DNA of 64,000 nt from JAWVFM01 sp963841455 (lineage in GTDB: Bacteria > Actinomycetota > Thermoleophilia > Solirubrobacterales > 70-9). A program made the position numbers and the translations under genes. The stretch lies in NCBI GenBank assembly GCA_963841455.1, contig CAWJCU010000001.1, forward strand, positions 186,001-250,000, read 5' to 3'. Positions 1 to 8,115 of this stretch are shown here, in pieces (within the stretch, counting starts at the first letter, position 1; each line of letters begins with the position of its first letter). Under the pieces are notes generated by a model, which was not told where the DNA came from, did no database searches, and saw only the letters and a program-made list of their open reading frames with translations.

Positions 1-1680
1 CTTGAAGCGCTTGATCTGCTCGACCTGGGCGTAGCGCGCATTTGCACGGTCGAGCTCGCCCTGGATCAGCTCGCGGACCTCGTCGCTCTTCGCGAGTTCC
101 GCGAGGTCCGTCGGCAGCCCATGTTCCTCAGCCCAGGGGACGATCTCCTCGGGGTCGAGCGTGATGAGCGCCACCGGATACGGCTTGCGGTCGCCGTACA
201 TCACGGCGCGTGAGATCCACCGCGACTGCTGCAGGTCGTTCTCCAGGTTCGCCGGCGTCAGGTTCTTGCCGCCCGCGGTGATGATGATGTCCTTGGCGCG
301 GCCGGTGATCCTCACGAAGCCCTCGTCGTCGATCTCGCCGAGGTCGCCGGTGCGGAACCAGCTGTCCGAAGTGAACGCCTCCTTCGTCGCCTCCGGGTTG
401 CGCCAGTACTCGCGGAAGACGTTCGGCCCCCTCACCTGGAGCTCGCCCTCGTCCGAGGTCCTGATCTCGACGCCGGGGAGGGGTTGGCCGATCGTTCCGA
501 ACTTCACGTTCTCGCGGCGCACCAGGGAGCCGACGCCGGTTGTCTCCGTCAGCCCCCAGCCCTCGAGCACCGGGACGCCGGCTGCGTAGAAGAACTCGAG
601 GATCTCCGGTGCAATCGGGGCCGCGCCGGAGACGGCCAGCCGCACGCGGCCGCCGAAGAGCTCGCGCACCGGCCTGAAGATCACCGCGTCCGCCTTCTCG
701 AGCTGCTCGCTCATCTCGGCCGGGACCTCTTCGCCGCGCGCCTCCCGCGAGCGCACCTCGACGCCGAGCTTGACCGCCTGCTTGAACTGCTCGCGCTCAG
801 AGTCGGAGGCCTTCGACAGGGCCGTGGTCGCGAGTGTGTAGAGCTTCTCGAAGATGCGGGGCACTGAGGGCAGGTAGGTCGGCTTCGCCTCGCCGAGCTC
901 CTCGATGATCTTGCTGGTGTCGCCGCCGAAGAACGAGAGCGCCGCGCCGACCTCGATCGCGCCGAGCTGCGTGATCATCGCGAAGACGTGAGCGAGGGGG
1001 AGATAGAGGTATGCCTCGTCATCCTCCTCGGAGATCAGGTCGAGCTCGCGGGTGATCCGGCAGACGGCGGCGGCGTTGCCGTGGGTGATGACGCACCCCT
1101 TGGGCGGACCGGTCGTCCCCGAGGTGTAGACGAAGGTGTAGGCGTCGCCGGCGTCGATCGCCGAAGTCCGCCGTTCCAGCTCGCCGGCATCGCCCCCGGC
1201 GCCCCGCTCTCGCAGTTCGTCGAGTGGGGTCGCTCCGTCGGCCGGGTCGATCGCAATCAGGTGCTCGAGCGCCGGCAACTCGTCTCGGACCTTCTCGATC
1301 TTCGCGAGCTGTTCGGCGTTCTCGCAGACGATCGCCCGCGCCTCGGCGTTGCCGGCGACCCACTCGCACTCCTCGGGCGAGTTCGTCGGATAGACGGGGA
1401 CGACCACGCCCCCGGCGCGCGAGATCGCGAGGCTCGAATAGGTCCACTCGGGCCTCGTGTTGGCGAGTACGCACACGCGGTCGCCGGCCTCGATCCCCAT
1501 GTCCACCAGGCCGAGCGCCAACTCGTCGACGATCCTCGCCAGCTCCTCGAAGCTGACAGACCGCCACTCGCCGTCCTGGCGATAGCGGATGGCGGCTCGC
1601 GAGCTGTATTCGGCGGCCGCCCGCTCCGCCAGGCTGCCGATGTTGGCGGCGGTCCCGGTGGTCGCGGCCTCGGCCTCCAT
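1..1680 (-). CDS. Long-chain fatty-acid--CoA ligase (AMP-forming), C-terminus beyond window
   Basis: Activates fatty acids to acyl-CoA via an acyl-adenylate. The reverse strand reads uninterrupted from ATG at 1680 to the window edge (560 codons). It shows the adenylate-forming signatures: a P-loop-like YTSGTTGPPKG near residue 190, GWGLTET near residue 380, and WFRTGDLG followed by GRAKDIIITAGGKNL near residue 450, the usual hinge region. Order and length match FadD15-type ligases of about 600 residues, so only some 40 C-terminal residues are missing. The next gene on the same strand (1683-2114) stops 2 bp before this ATG, so the two may be cotranscribed. The fatty-acid substrate range cannot be read from sequence. 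Confidence 0.93.
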   Translation of the reverse strand, partial: MEAEAATTGTAANIGSLAERAAAEYSSRAAIRYRQDGEWRSVSFEELARIVDELALGLVDMGIEAGDRVCVLANTRPEWTYSSLAISRAGGVVVPVYPTNSPEECEWVAGNAEARAIVCENAEQLAKIEKVRDELPALEHLIAIDPADGATPLDELRERGAGGDAGELERRTSAIDAGDAYTFVYTSGTTGPPKGCVITHGNAAAVCRITRELDLISEEDDEAYLYLPLAHVFAMITQLGAIEVGAALSFFGGDTSKIIEELGEAKPTYLPSVPRIFEKLYTLATTALSKASDSEREQFKQAVKLGVEVRSREARGEEVPAEMSEQLEKADAVIFRPVRELFGGRVRLAVSGAAPIAPEILEFFYAAGVPVLEGWGLTETTGVGSLVRRENVKFGTIGQPLPGVEIRTSDEGELQVRGPNVFREYWRNPEATKEAFTSDSWFRTGDLGEIDDEGFVRITGRAKDIIITAGGKNLTPANLENDLQQSRWISRAVMYGDRKPYPVALITLDPEEIVPWAEEHGLPTDLAELAKSDEVRELIQGELDRANARYAQVEQIKRFK

Positions 1681-1682
1681 TG

Positions 1683-2114
1683 CTAGCCCCGCTTCGCCGA
1701 CCAGTCCTCGACGCCCGAGTGGCAGCCGTGTGTGAAGCCCGCACTGCCGTCGACGTGGATCGCGCCGTCGAGCCGGATGGTTCCCTTCGCCTTGCGGGCG
1801 GCCTTTCGCAGCTCGCCGTTGATCCTGATGGTGCCGCCCTGCGAGTTCCGGCCGCGAATCTTGAACTCGCCGTGGCGGACGGGCGCCGTGAAGCTCAGGT
1901 TGCCGGTGGCGGCCTCGTGCTTGCGGCCGCACTTGAGGCTGACGTGCTGGAAGTCGAACTTGGTGACGCGCTTGTGGCCGTTGGACGACTTGATCCGCAG
2001 CTGGACCTTGCCGCCGCCCTTGACGGCGCCGGAGTAGTCGGTGGATGCCGCCAACGCGACGCCGGCGCCAACGGCCATCAGGGTCACGATTGCGATCGGC
2101 AGTCCCCGCCTCAC
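1683..2114 (-). CDS. Small exported protein, unknown function
   Basis: 143 residues if the GTG at 2114 is used. It begins VRRGLPIAIVTLMAVGAG, a basic n-region and hydrophobic core ending near ALAAS, which is a plausible Sec signal peptide. The mature part is basic and rich in Gly, Lys, Ser and Thr with alternating polar/apolar residues, so it is probably all-beta. It has two Cys (in LKCGRK and HGCHSG) that could form a disulfide. I do not recognise the family. It lies 2 bp upstream of the acyl-CoA ligase start on the same strand. The start is chosen because it leaves a complete signal peptide; an in-frame ATG about 12 codons further in would remove most of it. Confidence 0.6.
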   Translation of the reverse strand: MRRGLPIAIVTLMAVGAGVALAASTDYSGAVKGGGKVQLRIKSSNGHKRVTKFDFQHVSLKCGRKHEAATGNLSFTAPVRHGEFKIRGRNSQGGTIRINGELRKAARKAKGTIRLDGAIHVDGSAGFTHGCHSGVEDWSAKRG

Positions 2115-2157
2115 AGATTCAAATCCTACGGGCTCGACGCGAAGCGCGAACAGAGCT

Positions 2158-2185
2158 TTGTCGCGCCCGTGCCGAGTGATAGCGT
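2158..2185 (+). promoter_or_regulatory. Candidate sigma70-type promoter for the 2229 gene
   Basis: TTGTCG (2158-2163), a 16-bp spacer and TAGCGT (2180-2185), followed about 26 bp later by a GGAGGAG ribosome-binding sequence and the ATG at 2229. This is judged from spacing and similarity to consensus only. Confidence 0.4.
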
Positions 2186-2228
2186 GAAGCCGGTACAGGT
2201 GGGCTTCGAGTGGAGGAGGGCGCGGTCT

Positions 2229-2867
2229 ATGTCGAAGAAGGGGATCTGGCCTGCTCTGGCGGCCGGACTGGTGGCTCTGGCGTTCGCGATTCCAGCCGGA
2301 AGCACGGCGGCGTCGACGGCGAAGGCGGCGAAGTGCCCGACTTTCCGGGTCCTCCACAACGACAAGATCGGCACTGTGATCCTTCCCGCGGGCACCTACT
2401 CGATCAACCCGCGCGGCCGCAACATGAGCTGCTCGAAGGCGGCGTCGCTCTTCACGCGCTTCCTCGAGGACTACGACGGCATCCTGCCGCATCAGTGGCG
2501 CGCCATTCCGAAGGGGAACGGCAAGGCCGTGTTCCGCCGCCCGGGACGGCGGTTCTCGGTTGCGCTTCAGGGAGGCCTCGGGGGCGCTCCCAGCACGTCG
2601 CGCCTCGGTCACCTGTGCCCCGGCAACTTCCACGTGCTCCACAACGACCGCATCGGCCCGCTCTTCTTCCCGGCCGGCTACTACCAGCTCTACATTCCGC
2701 GGCACGCGATCCTCGGCTGCGGCAAGGCGGCGAACAAGTTCGCGAGCTTCCTCCAGCGGACCGACGACGTCCTGCCGAAGGGCTGGAAGTCGCTGCCGAA
2801 CAGGGCCGTCTTCTACCGGGCGATCAACCCGCGGCAGCGACGCTTCCGCGTCGACCCGGGCACCTGA
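2229..2867 (+). CDS. Exported protein with two tandem copies of one approximately 60-residue domain
   Basis: 212 residues. The start at 2229 is supported by GGAGGAG about 10 nt upstream and a signal peptide (MSKKGIWPALAAGLVALAF, cleavage near the AAS/AKA region). The mature part is two clear repeats. Repeat 1 runs about 36-95 (CPTFRVLHNDKIGTVILPAG, then SCSKAASLFTRFLEDYDGILP). Repeat 2 runs about 132-190 (CPGNFHVLHNDRIGPLFFPAG, then GCGKAANKFASFLQRTDDVLP). Each has two Cys, the VLHND.IG motif, a PAG.Y strand and an acidic helix. The repeats imply an internal duplication of a disulfide-containing extracellular module. The function is unknown. It stands alone between genes of the opposite strand. 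Confidence 0.75.
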   Translation: MSKKGIWPALAAGLVALAFAIPAGSTAASTAKAAKCPTFRVLHNDKIGTVILPAGTYSINPRGRNMSCSKAASLFTRFLEDYDGILPHQWRAIPKGNGKAVFRRPGRRFSVALQGGLGGAPSTSRLGHLCPGNFHVLHNDRIGPLFFPAGYYQLYIPRHAILGCGKAANKFASFLQRTDDVLPKGWKSLPNRAVFYRAINPRQRRFRVDPGT

Positions 2868-2871
2868 GCGC

Positions 2872-3642
2872 CTAGCGCCCCTTCCAGACCGGGTCGCGCT
2901 TCTCGGCGAACGCCTGCGCGCCTTCGCGCGCGTCCTCGCTCGCGAACACCGGCCCCGAGATCTCGCCCTGGCGCTGCCAGAATTCCTCCTCGGGCCACGC
3001 TGAGGACGAGGCGAGGATCCGCTTCGTGGCGGCGAGCGCGAGCGGGCCGTTGGCGGCGATGCGATCCGCCAGCTCGAGCGCGGCATCGAGCGCGCCACCC
3101 TCGTCGGCGACGGCGTTGACCAGACCAAGCTCGTTCGCGCGCTCGGCATCGATCGGGTCGCCCGTGAGGGCGAGCTCCATGGCAAGGCCGTAGGGGAGGC
3201 GGCGCGGCAGGCGAAGGAGCGCGCCGCCGGCGGCCACCAGCGAGCGCTTGACCTCCGGGATTCCGAAGCGGGCGCCACGAGCGGCGACGATCAGATCGCA
3301 CGCGAGCGCGATCTCGCAGCCCCCCGCCACGGCGAAGCCCTCGACGGCCGCGATCAGCGGCTTGTCAGGCGGGCGCTGCACGATGCCGGCGAAGCCCCGG
3401 TCGCCGTACCAGGCGCTCTCGCCGGCCACGAACGCCTTGAGGTCCATTCCCGACGAGAAACCCTTGCCGGCTCCCGTGATCACTCCGACCGAGAGGTCGG
3501 CGTCGCCGTCGAGATCGTCAAGCGCCCTGCCAACCCCCTCGGCGAGCGCCGCGTTCACCGCGTTCCGCGCGTCGGGCCGGTTGAGGGTGATGACGAGAAC
3601 CGCGCCCCGGCGCTCGGTGAGGACTGCCGCGTCGTCGCTCAT
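2872..3642 (-). CDS. Enoyl-CoA hydratase/isomerase family protein
   Basis: 256 residues, normal crotonase length. It probably acts in beta-oxidation, hydrating trans-2-enoyl-CoA or a related CoA thioester. The sequence shows the N-terminal ITLNRPDARNAVN segment, the first oxyanion-hole loop GAGKGFSSGMDLKAF near 57-71, and the second loop EGFAVAGGCEIALACDL near 100-116. The position that usually carries a catalytic Glu after the second loop reads FGIPEVKRSLVAAGG, so exact chemistry (hydratase, isomerase or other crotonase reaction) is not certain. It lies near the acyl-CoA ligase and is divergent from the lipase gene at 3711. Confidence 0.9.
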   Translation of the reverse strand: MSDDAAVLTERRGAVLVITLNRPDARNAVNAALAEGVGRALDDLDGDADLSVGVITGAGKGFSSGMDLKAFVAGESAWYGDRGFAGIVQRPPDKPLIAAVEGFAVAGGCEIALACDLIVAARGARFGIPEVKRSLVAAGGALLRLPRRLPYGLAMELALTGDPIDAERANELGLVNAVADEGGALDAALELADRIAANGPLALAATKRILASSSAWPEEEFWQRQGEISGPVFASEDAREGAQAFAEKRDPVWKGR

Positions 3643-3710
3643 CGCGACCGAAGCATTTCAAGTTCAGCCGGGTTATAGGATCGCAACCCCCGAGTTCAAG
3701 GAGGAACTCT

Positions 3711-4934
3711 TTGAAGCCGCCCCCCCGCCAGCCGCACCATCTCCGCTGGGCCGTCGCCTGCGTCGTCGCCGCGCTACTCGCCGGCGCCCTCGGGCAGGTC
3801 GCGACCGCCGCCGCCCGTGCGAAGGTGCCGACGGGCCCCGGTGGGGTCCGCTTCTACAAGCCGCCGAAGAACCTCCCAAGGGCCCACGGCAAGCTGATCT
3901 GGGATCGCAAGGCGGGCGGCCTCGTGCCCCTCTCCGCATCTTCCTCCACCAAGCTCGTGCTCTACACGTCGCAAACGCCGCGGGGCAAGGACGTGGCGGT
4001 GTCGGGGTCGGTCAGCATCCCAAAGGGGGATCCGCCGAAGGGCGGGTGGCCCGTCATCACCTACGCGCACGGTACGACCGGAACCGCCGATGTCTGCGCG
4101 CCGTCGCGCATCGCCAACGGCGGTCTCGCCAACGACTATGTCACCTACATCAACCCTGAGCTGAACGACTGGCTGAAGGCCGGTTACGCCGTCGTACGCA
4201 CCGACTACCAGGGCTTGGGAACGCCCGGCACGCACACCTTCCTCATCGGCACCGCAGAGGGCCGCAGCGTCCTCGATATCGTCCGCGCTGCCCGCCAGCT
4301 CGACCCCGACATCGGCAAGCGCTATCTGATCGCGGGCCACTCGCAGGGCGGTCACGCCGCGCTCTTCGCCGCCGGCGAGGCCGCGAAGTACACGCCGGAC
4401 CTCAAGCTCCGCGGCACCGTGGCCTACGCGCCCGCGTCACATATGCGCGACGAGGCGAATGCCCTGCCTCTCCTCACCTCGCCGAGCCCGCTCTCCGCGC
4501 TCGCGGCGCTCATTGTCGAGGGAGCGGCGGCGGACAACCCGAAGGTGAACGTTCCGAAGCTCCTCTCCGACCCTGCGCTGGCGCTCTACCCGCAGGTGAG
4601 GAAGGTCTGCGAGCCGCAGCTTGCCGCCGTCAACAGCTTCGGCGGCCTCCCGCCCGCCGACCTCCTTCGGGAGGGCGCGAACACCGGGTTCCTATTCAAG
4701 GTGCTGTCCCAGAACAACCCCGCGGTGACGACGAAGGCGCCGATCTTCATGGCGCAGGGTGACGCCGATCAGACGGTGTTCCCGGACTTCACCACCCAGC
4801 TGAACCAGGAGCTTGTCGCCAACGGCGACGACGTCAGCTACAAGCTCTATCCGGGGGTCGACCACTCCGGGATCGTCGTCTCGGCGGAGGCGGACGCGCT
4901 CGCTTTCTTCGAGCAGCGTCTGCCGCCCGGCTGA
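3711..4934 (+). CDS. Secreted lipase-like alpha/beta hydrolase
   Basis: 407 residues. The TTG start at 3711 is preceded by a strong AAGGAGG at 3699-3705, which decides it over later codons. The N-terminus is a long signal peptide (hydrophobic AVACVVAALLAGALGQV). The hydrolase part has an oxyanion-type YAHGTTGTAD segment, the nucleophile elbow GHSQGGH, Asp in AQGDADQTVFP and His in PGVDHSGIVV, so Ser-Asp-His are all present. The order and length resemble secretory lipases (LIP family, PF03583) that hydrolyse acylglycerols or esters outside the cell. The substrate is not deducible. It is followed 28 bp later by a second alpha/beta hydrolase on the same strand. Confidence 0.85.
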   Translation: MKPPPRQPHHLRWAVACVVAALLAGALGQVATAAARAKVPTGPGGVRFYKPPKNLPRAHGKLIWDRKAGGLVPLSASSSTKLVLYTSQTPRGKDVAVSGSVSIPKGDPPKGGWPVITYAHGTTGTADVCAPSRIANGGLANDYVTYINPELNDWLKAGYAVVRTDYQGLGTPGTHTFLIGTAEGRSVLDIVRAARQLDPDIGKRYLIAGHSQGGHAALFAAGEAAKYTPDLKLRGTVAYAPASHMRDEANALPLLTSPSPLSALAALIVEGAAADNPKVNVPKLLSDPALALYPQVRKVCEPQLAAVNSFGGLPPADLLREGANTGFLFKVLSQNNPAVTTKAPIFMAQGDADQTVFPDFTTQLNQELVANGDDVSYKLYPGVDHSGIVVSAEADALAFFEQRLPPG

Positions 4935-4962
4935 GCGGCCGCCGAGCGGTAGAAATCCGCTC

Positions 4963-5852
4963 GTGACGATCGAGCCCAGCCTACGGGTCGCCTCTGCGGA
5001 CGGCCGGAAGCTCGACGTCGCCATTGCGGGGCCCGAGGACGGCGCGCTCGTGCTCCTTCACGACGGCACTCCGACGGCTGGGCATCTCTTCGGGCCGCTG
5101 GTCGCGGCCGGCGCTGAACGCGGCGTTCGCCACGCGAGCTACGCGCGCCCCGGCTATCGCGGCTCCGACCGGAGCGCCGGCCGGAGCGTCGCCGACTGCA
5201 TTCCCGACGTGGCCGCCGTCGCCGATGCGCTCGGGGCCGACCGCTTCCACGTTCTCGGCTGGTCGGGTGGCGGCCCGCACTGTCTCGCCACGGCGGCCCT
5301 TCTGCCCGACCGCGTTCTCTCGGCTGCGACGATTGGCGGCGTTGCGCCGGCCGACGCGGAGGGCCTCGACTGGACGGCGGGCATGGGCGAGGAGAACGTC
5401 GCCGAGTTCGGCGCCGCGAGGGCCGGCGAGCCGGAGCTGCGGTCGTTCCTCGAGGTGATGGCGGCGGATCTCGCGGAGGTGAGCGGCGAGGAGCTTCACC
5501 GCGAGCTCGGCGGCCTCGTCTCCGAGGTCGACCGGCGCGCGCTGACCGGCGACTTCGCCGACCACATGGCGGCGACGTTCCGCGCGGCGGTGAGCCGCGG
5601 GATCTGGGGGTGGTTCGACGACGACATGGCGTTCATCGGCGATTGGGGCTTCGACCCCGGAGCGATCGAGCCACCGGTCGCGATCTGGCAGGGCGGGGAG
5701 GACCGGTTCGTCCCGTTCGCACACGGGAAGTGGCTCGCCGCCGCACGTCAGCGGGGCGCGAGGCGCACCTCGTCGAGGACGGGGGGCACCTCTCGCTCGG
5801 CGTCGGCGGCTACGGCGAGCTGTTGGACAAGCTGATCGCCGCGGCACGCTAG
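4963..5852 (+). CDS. Alpha/beta hydrolase, interrupted by indels near its C-terminus
   Basis: Cytoplasmic alpha/beta-hydrolase fold, about 295 residues. From the GTG at 4963 the frame gives VLLHDGTPTAG (HG-type oxyanion loop), nucleophile elbow GWSGGGPH, and Asp in WQGGEDRFVPFAHG. At about 5740 the frame is lost and the catalytic His segment (HLVEDGGHLSLG, ending at a TAG at 5850-5852) continues in another frame. Two single-base insertions (about 5740-5743 and 5757-5760) would restore WLAAHVSGAEAHLVEDGG, a typical end for this family; one deletion would also restore the frame with a poorer match. Because all catalytic parts are present I call it an intact gene with sequence errors rather than a pseudogene. 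Confidence 0.75.
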
Positions 5853-5877
5853 CCGGGTCGGGGGTCGGGGGCCGGGG

Positions 5878-6309
5878 CTAGGCGCCGAGCGTCGCGGTGA
5901 CGGTGATCTCGACGTTCCCCCTGAGGGCGCCCGAGATCGGGCAATTCTGGCCGGCGTCGTCGGCCGCGGCCTCGAAGGCGGCTTGGTCGATCCCCGGGAC
6001 GACGCCCCGCACCTCGAGGTGGGACGACTTGACGCCCTCGCCGGCGATGAACTCCACCGTCGCCGTTGCGTCGAGCGATGTGGGCTCGTTCCCCGCCTCG
6101 GTCAGGCCGTGGGCGAGCGCCATGCTGTAGCAGGAGGCGTGAGCCGCGGCGAGGAGCTCCTCCGGGCTGGTCGTTCCCTCGGTCCGCTCGGTGCGGGCGG
6201 CCCAGGTGACCTCGACGGCCGGGATGGCCCCGCTCGCGGGGGTGGTGGTCCCGTGGCCCCCCGTGAGGCTGCCCTCCCAGTGGGTTGTCGCGCTGCTGAC
6301 GCTGGCCAT
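5878..6309 (-). CDS. OsmC/Ohr-family peroxiredoxin-like protein
   Basis: 143 residues, normal length. OsmC/Ohr proteins reduce organic hydroperoxides with two conserved cysteines; here they are in AAHASCYSMAL near residue 61 and GQNCPISGAL near residue 126. The N-terminal strands ATTHWEGSLTGGHGT and the TSPEELLAAAHA motif fit the OsmC branch rather than the Ohr branch. It follows the MBL hydrolase gene with 22 bp between them on the same strand, so cotranscription is likely. The physiological peroxide is not known. Confidence 0.9.
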   Translation of the reverse strand: MASVSSATTHWEGSLTGGHGTTTPASGAIPAVEVTWAARTERTEGTTSPEELLAAAHASCYSMALAHGLTEAGNEPTSLDATATVEFIAGEGVKSSHLEVRGVVPGIDQAAFEAAADDAGQNCPISGALRGNVEITVTATLGA

Positions 6310-6331
6310 GCGCGATCGAGATTAGCTCGGT

Positions 6332-7132
6332 TCAGAGCGTGGTGCGTGAAGCGAGGCGCGCCACGGACTCCGGGTCGTGAGATGGAAGGAAGACGGTTGG
6401 GTGGTGAGCGGCGTGATCGCGGATGCGGTCGATCGTGGCAACCGTTATGGCCGGCTTCGGGCCCACCGCGTCGGCGCGCCGCGCGTGCAGTTGCTCCACC
6501 GAGTCGGTGGCGTCGCCCGCGATGAGCACATGGTTGCCGTCATCGTCGATGCAGATCACCGACACGTGTCCGGCCGTGTGCCCGGGTGTGGCGACGACGA
6601 CGATGCGGCCGTCTTCGCTCAGAGGCTTGCTGGCGGCGAAGGCGCCGAAGGGGCCGCCGTCGAGGCGGATCGACTCAAATCGCACACCGGCGGGAATCGG
6701 CTGGCGCAGAACTCGCTGGAGGAGGCGAGCCATGGCGGTGCGCGTGTAGGCGAGCTCGTCTTCGGTGACGAGCACGGGTGCGTTCCCGAGGTGCACGGCT
6801 CCGTCCATGTGGTCGCCGTGCAGATGCGTGAGCACGACCGTGTCGATGTCGCCGGGCTCCAGGCCGATCGTCGCGAGCGCGGAGGGGAGCTCGTCGCCGG
6901 GGGTGACGTCGAACTTCGCGAAGGGGATGTCCTTGACCGTGGCGGTCTCCCCCGTGTCGACGAGGATGCGCCGGTCCTCGTGCTCGACGACCCAGACGTG
7001 GATCGGCATCGGCTTGGAGAACGGGCCCGGGGTGAAGAGGCTCAGCTGCCGGCGCAACCCCGCGCGCGGGTAGAGGAACGCGTGCTTGAGCCGCACCGTC
7101 CCGGTGCCGAGCGCGTGGATCTTCACGCGCAC
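6332..7132 (-). CDS. Metallo-beta-lactamase-fold hydrolase (lactonase-like)
   Basis: 266 residues. The MBL zinc signature THLHGDHMDGA lies near residue 105, with further ligands in TPGHTAGHVSV, AGDATDSVE and a late SHDPES. This arrangement with an early VDTGE strand resembles N-acyl-homoserine-lactone lactonase-type MBL enzymes, but the family is broad and quorum quenching is only one possibility. Its ATG overlaps the last 10 bp of the upstream exported-protein gene (7123-8064), implying translational coupling, and the OsmC gene follows. Confidence 0.82.
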   Translation of the reverse strand: MRVKIHALGTGTVRLKHAFLYPRAGLRRQLSLFTPGPFSKPMPIHVWVVEHEDRRILVDTGETATVKDIPFAKFDVTPGDELPSALATIGLEPGDIDTVVLTHLHGDHMDGAVHLGNAPVLVTEDELAYTRTAMARLLQRVLRQPIPAGVRFESIRLDGGPFGAFAASKPLSEDGRIVVVATPGHTAGHVSVICIDDDGNHVLIAGDATDSVEQLHARRADAVGPKPAITVATIDRIRDHAAHHPTVFLPSHDPESVARLASRTTL

Positions 7133-8064
7133 ACGGCCAGCGTCTTGTAGCTGCGGGTTGTGTTGGTGCGGTTGTAGACGTCCCCGTCCCAGGCGACGGG
7201 GACGCTTCCGTCGAGGGTTCCCGCCGTCGTGCCCGCCACGCCGAGCGGCCCGTTCTCGACGAACTGGAGCTCGGGCGTCGGCTTTCCGAGGACGAGGATC
7301 CCGCCGCCGAGCGCGCGCTGGCCCGCCGGGCAGTTCGAGGCGACGTGGACGTCCGTGTTGGGGGCAACCGGGACCTGTGAGGCGACGATGTGGGGCGCGG
7401 TGGTTTTCGAGCAGATCACCAGCGCCTGGAACTTGCGGGTGGCGGGGAAGCCGTTGTACGCGGCGACCCTCCAGGCGCGGGGAGAGTCGCCTGTCGACGT
7501 CCCGTTCACGGTCTTGTCCTTCGAGACCGGCCCGCTCCCCTCCTCGTAGACGCCGGAGATCGGCGCTGTCGCGAGCCCGAGGCCGCCGCCGAGCGCGCGC
7601 TGGCGCTTCGGGCAGGAGACCACCTTCGACCTCGTCTTCGAGGAGGGAACGGAGAACGTCGCGACGCGGAGGCGCGCGAGCGATGAGGTGGAGCAGATGG
7701 CGAAGGCCCTCATGTCAATCGTGTCCGCGACCCCGCTGTAAACGGAGACGAGCCACTCGCGAGCGCGGTCGCCAGTGCGCGTCAGGCTGGGCAGCCCAGT
7801 CTTGTTGACTGGGGCACTGACATTGATGGCGACGTTCAGCGGCGGGGGGGTGATGGTCCCGAACCCGCCGCCCGTCGCGGTCGTGCCCCGGGGGCAGAAG
7901 GCATCTGTCCCTCCGTCGTTGTTGAAGCTGAGCGTGAAGTCGCTCGCCTCCACGGTGGCGTCGTCGGCCGGGTCGGCGAGGGCCGGCACTGCGCCGAAGG
8001 CCAGCGTCGTCGCCGCGACGAGCGCCAGCGCAAGGAACTGCCGCGATGCCCGGCGCGCCTTCAT
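7123..8064 (-). CDS. Exported protein made of three tandem approximately 95-residue repeats
   Basis: 313 residues from ATG at 8064, with signal peptide MKARRASRQFLALALVAATT cleaved near PALA/DP. Three repeats follow. Each starts with a Cys-containing motif (FCPRGTTATGGGFG, SCPKRQRALGGGLG, NCPAGQRALGGGIL), continues through a W-containing strand (REWLVSVYSG, RAWRVAAYNG, VAWDGDVYNR) and ends with a second Cys (FAIC, LVIC, LAVC). The spacing suggests one disulfide-closed beta domain per repeat. No enzyme motif is seen. I do not know its function; adhesion or ligand binding outside the cell would be a guess. Transcription is divergent from 8116 with only 51 bp between the starts. Confidence 0.72.
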   Translation of the reverse strand: MKARRASRQFLALALVAATTLAFGAVPALADPADDATVEASDFTLSFNNDGGTDAFCPRGTTATGGGFGTITPPPLNVAINVSAPVNKTGLPSLTRTGDRAREWLVSVYSGVADTIDMRAFAICSTSSLARLRVATFSVPSSKTRSKVVSCPKRQRALGGGLGLATAPISGVYEEGSGPVSKDKTVNGTSTGDSPRAWRVAAYNGFPATRKFQALVICSKTTAPHIVASQVPVAPNTDVHVASNCPAGQRALGGGILVLGKPTPELQFVENGPLGVAGTTAGTLDGSVPVAWDGDVYNRTNTTRSYKTLAVCA

Positions 8065-8102
8065 ACGCCGAGCGTACCGCGACCTCGCCGAATATCGCCA
8101 GA

Positions 8103-8108
8103 TAGCGT
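8103..8108 (+). promoter_or_regulatory. -10-like TAGCGT just upstream of the 8116 start
   Basis: TAGCGT ends 7 nt before the GTG at 8116 and no ribosome-binding sequence lies between, which is the arrangement expected for a leaderless transcript. No good -35 hexamer is visible. Confidence 0.35.
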
Positions 8109-8115
8109 TGGTCAC

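Noticed and set aside
6332..7132. Specific role in quorum quenching
   Set aside because: The MBL signature alone does not set the substrate, and no other quorum-sensing gene lies nearby.
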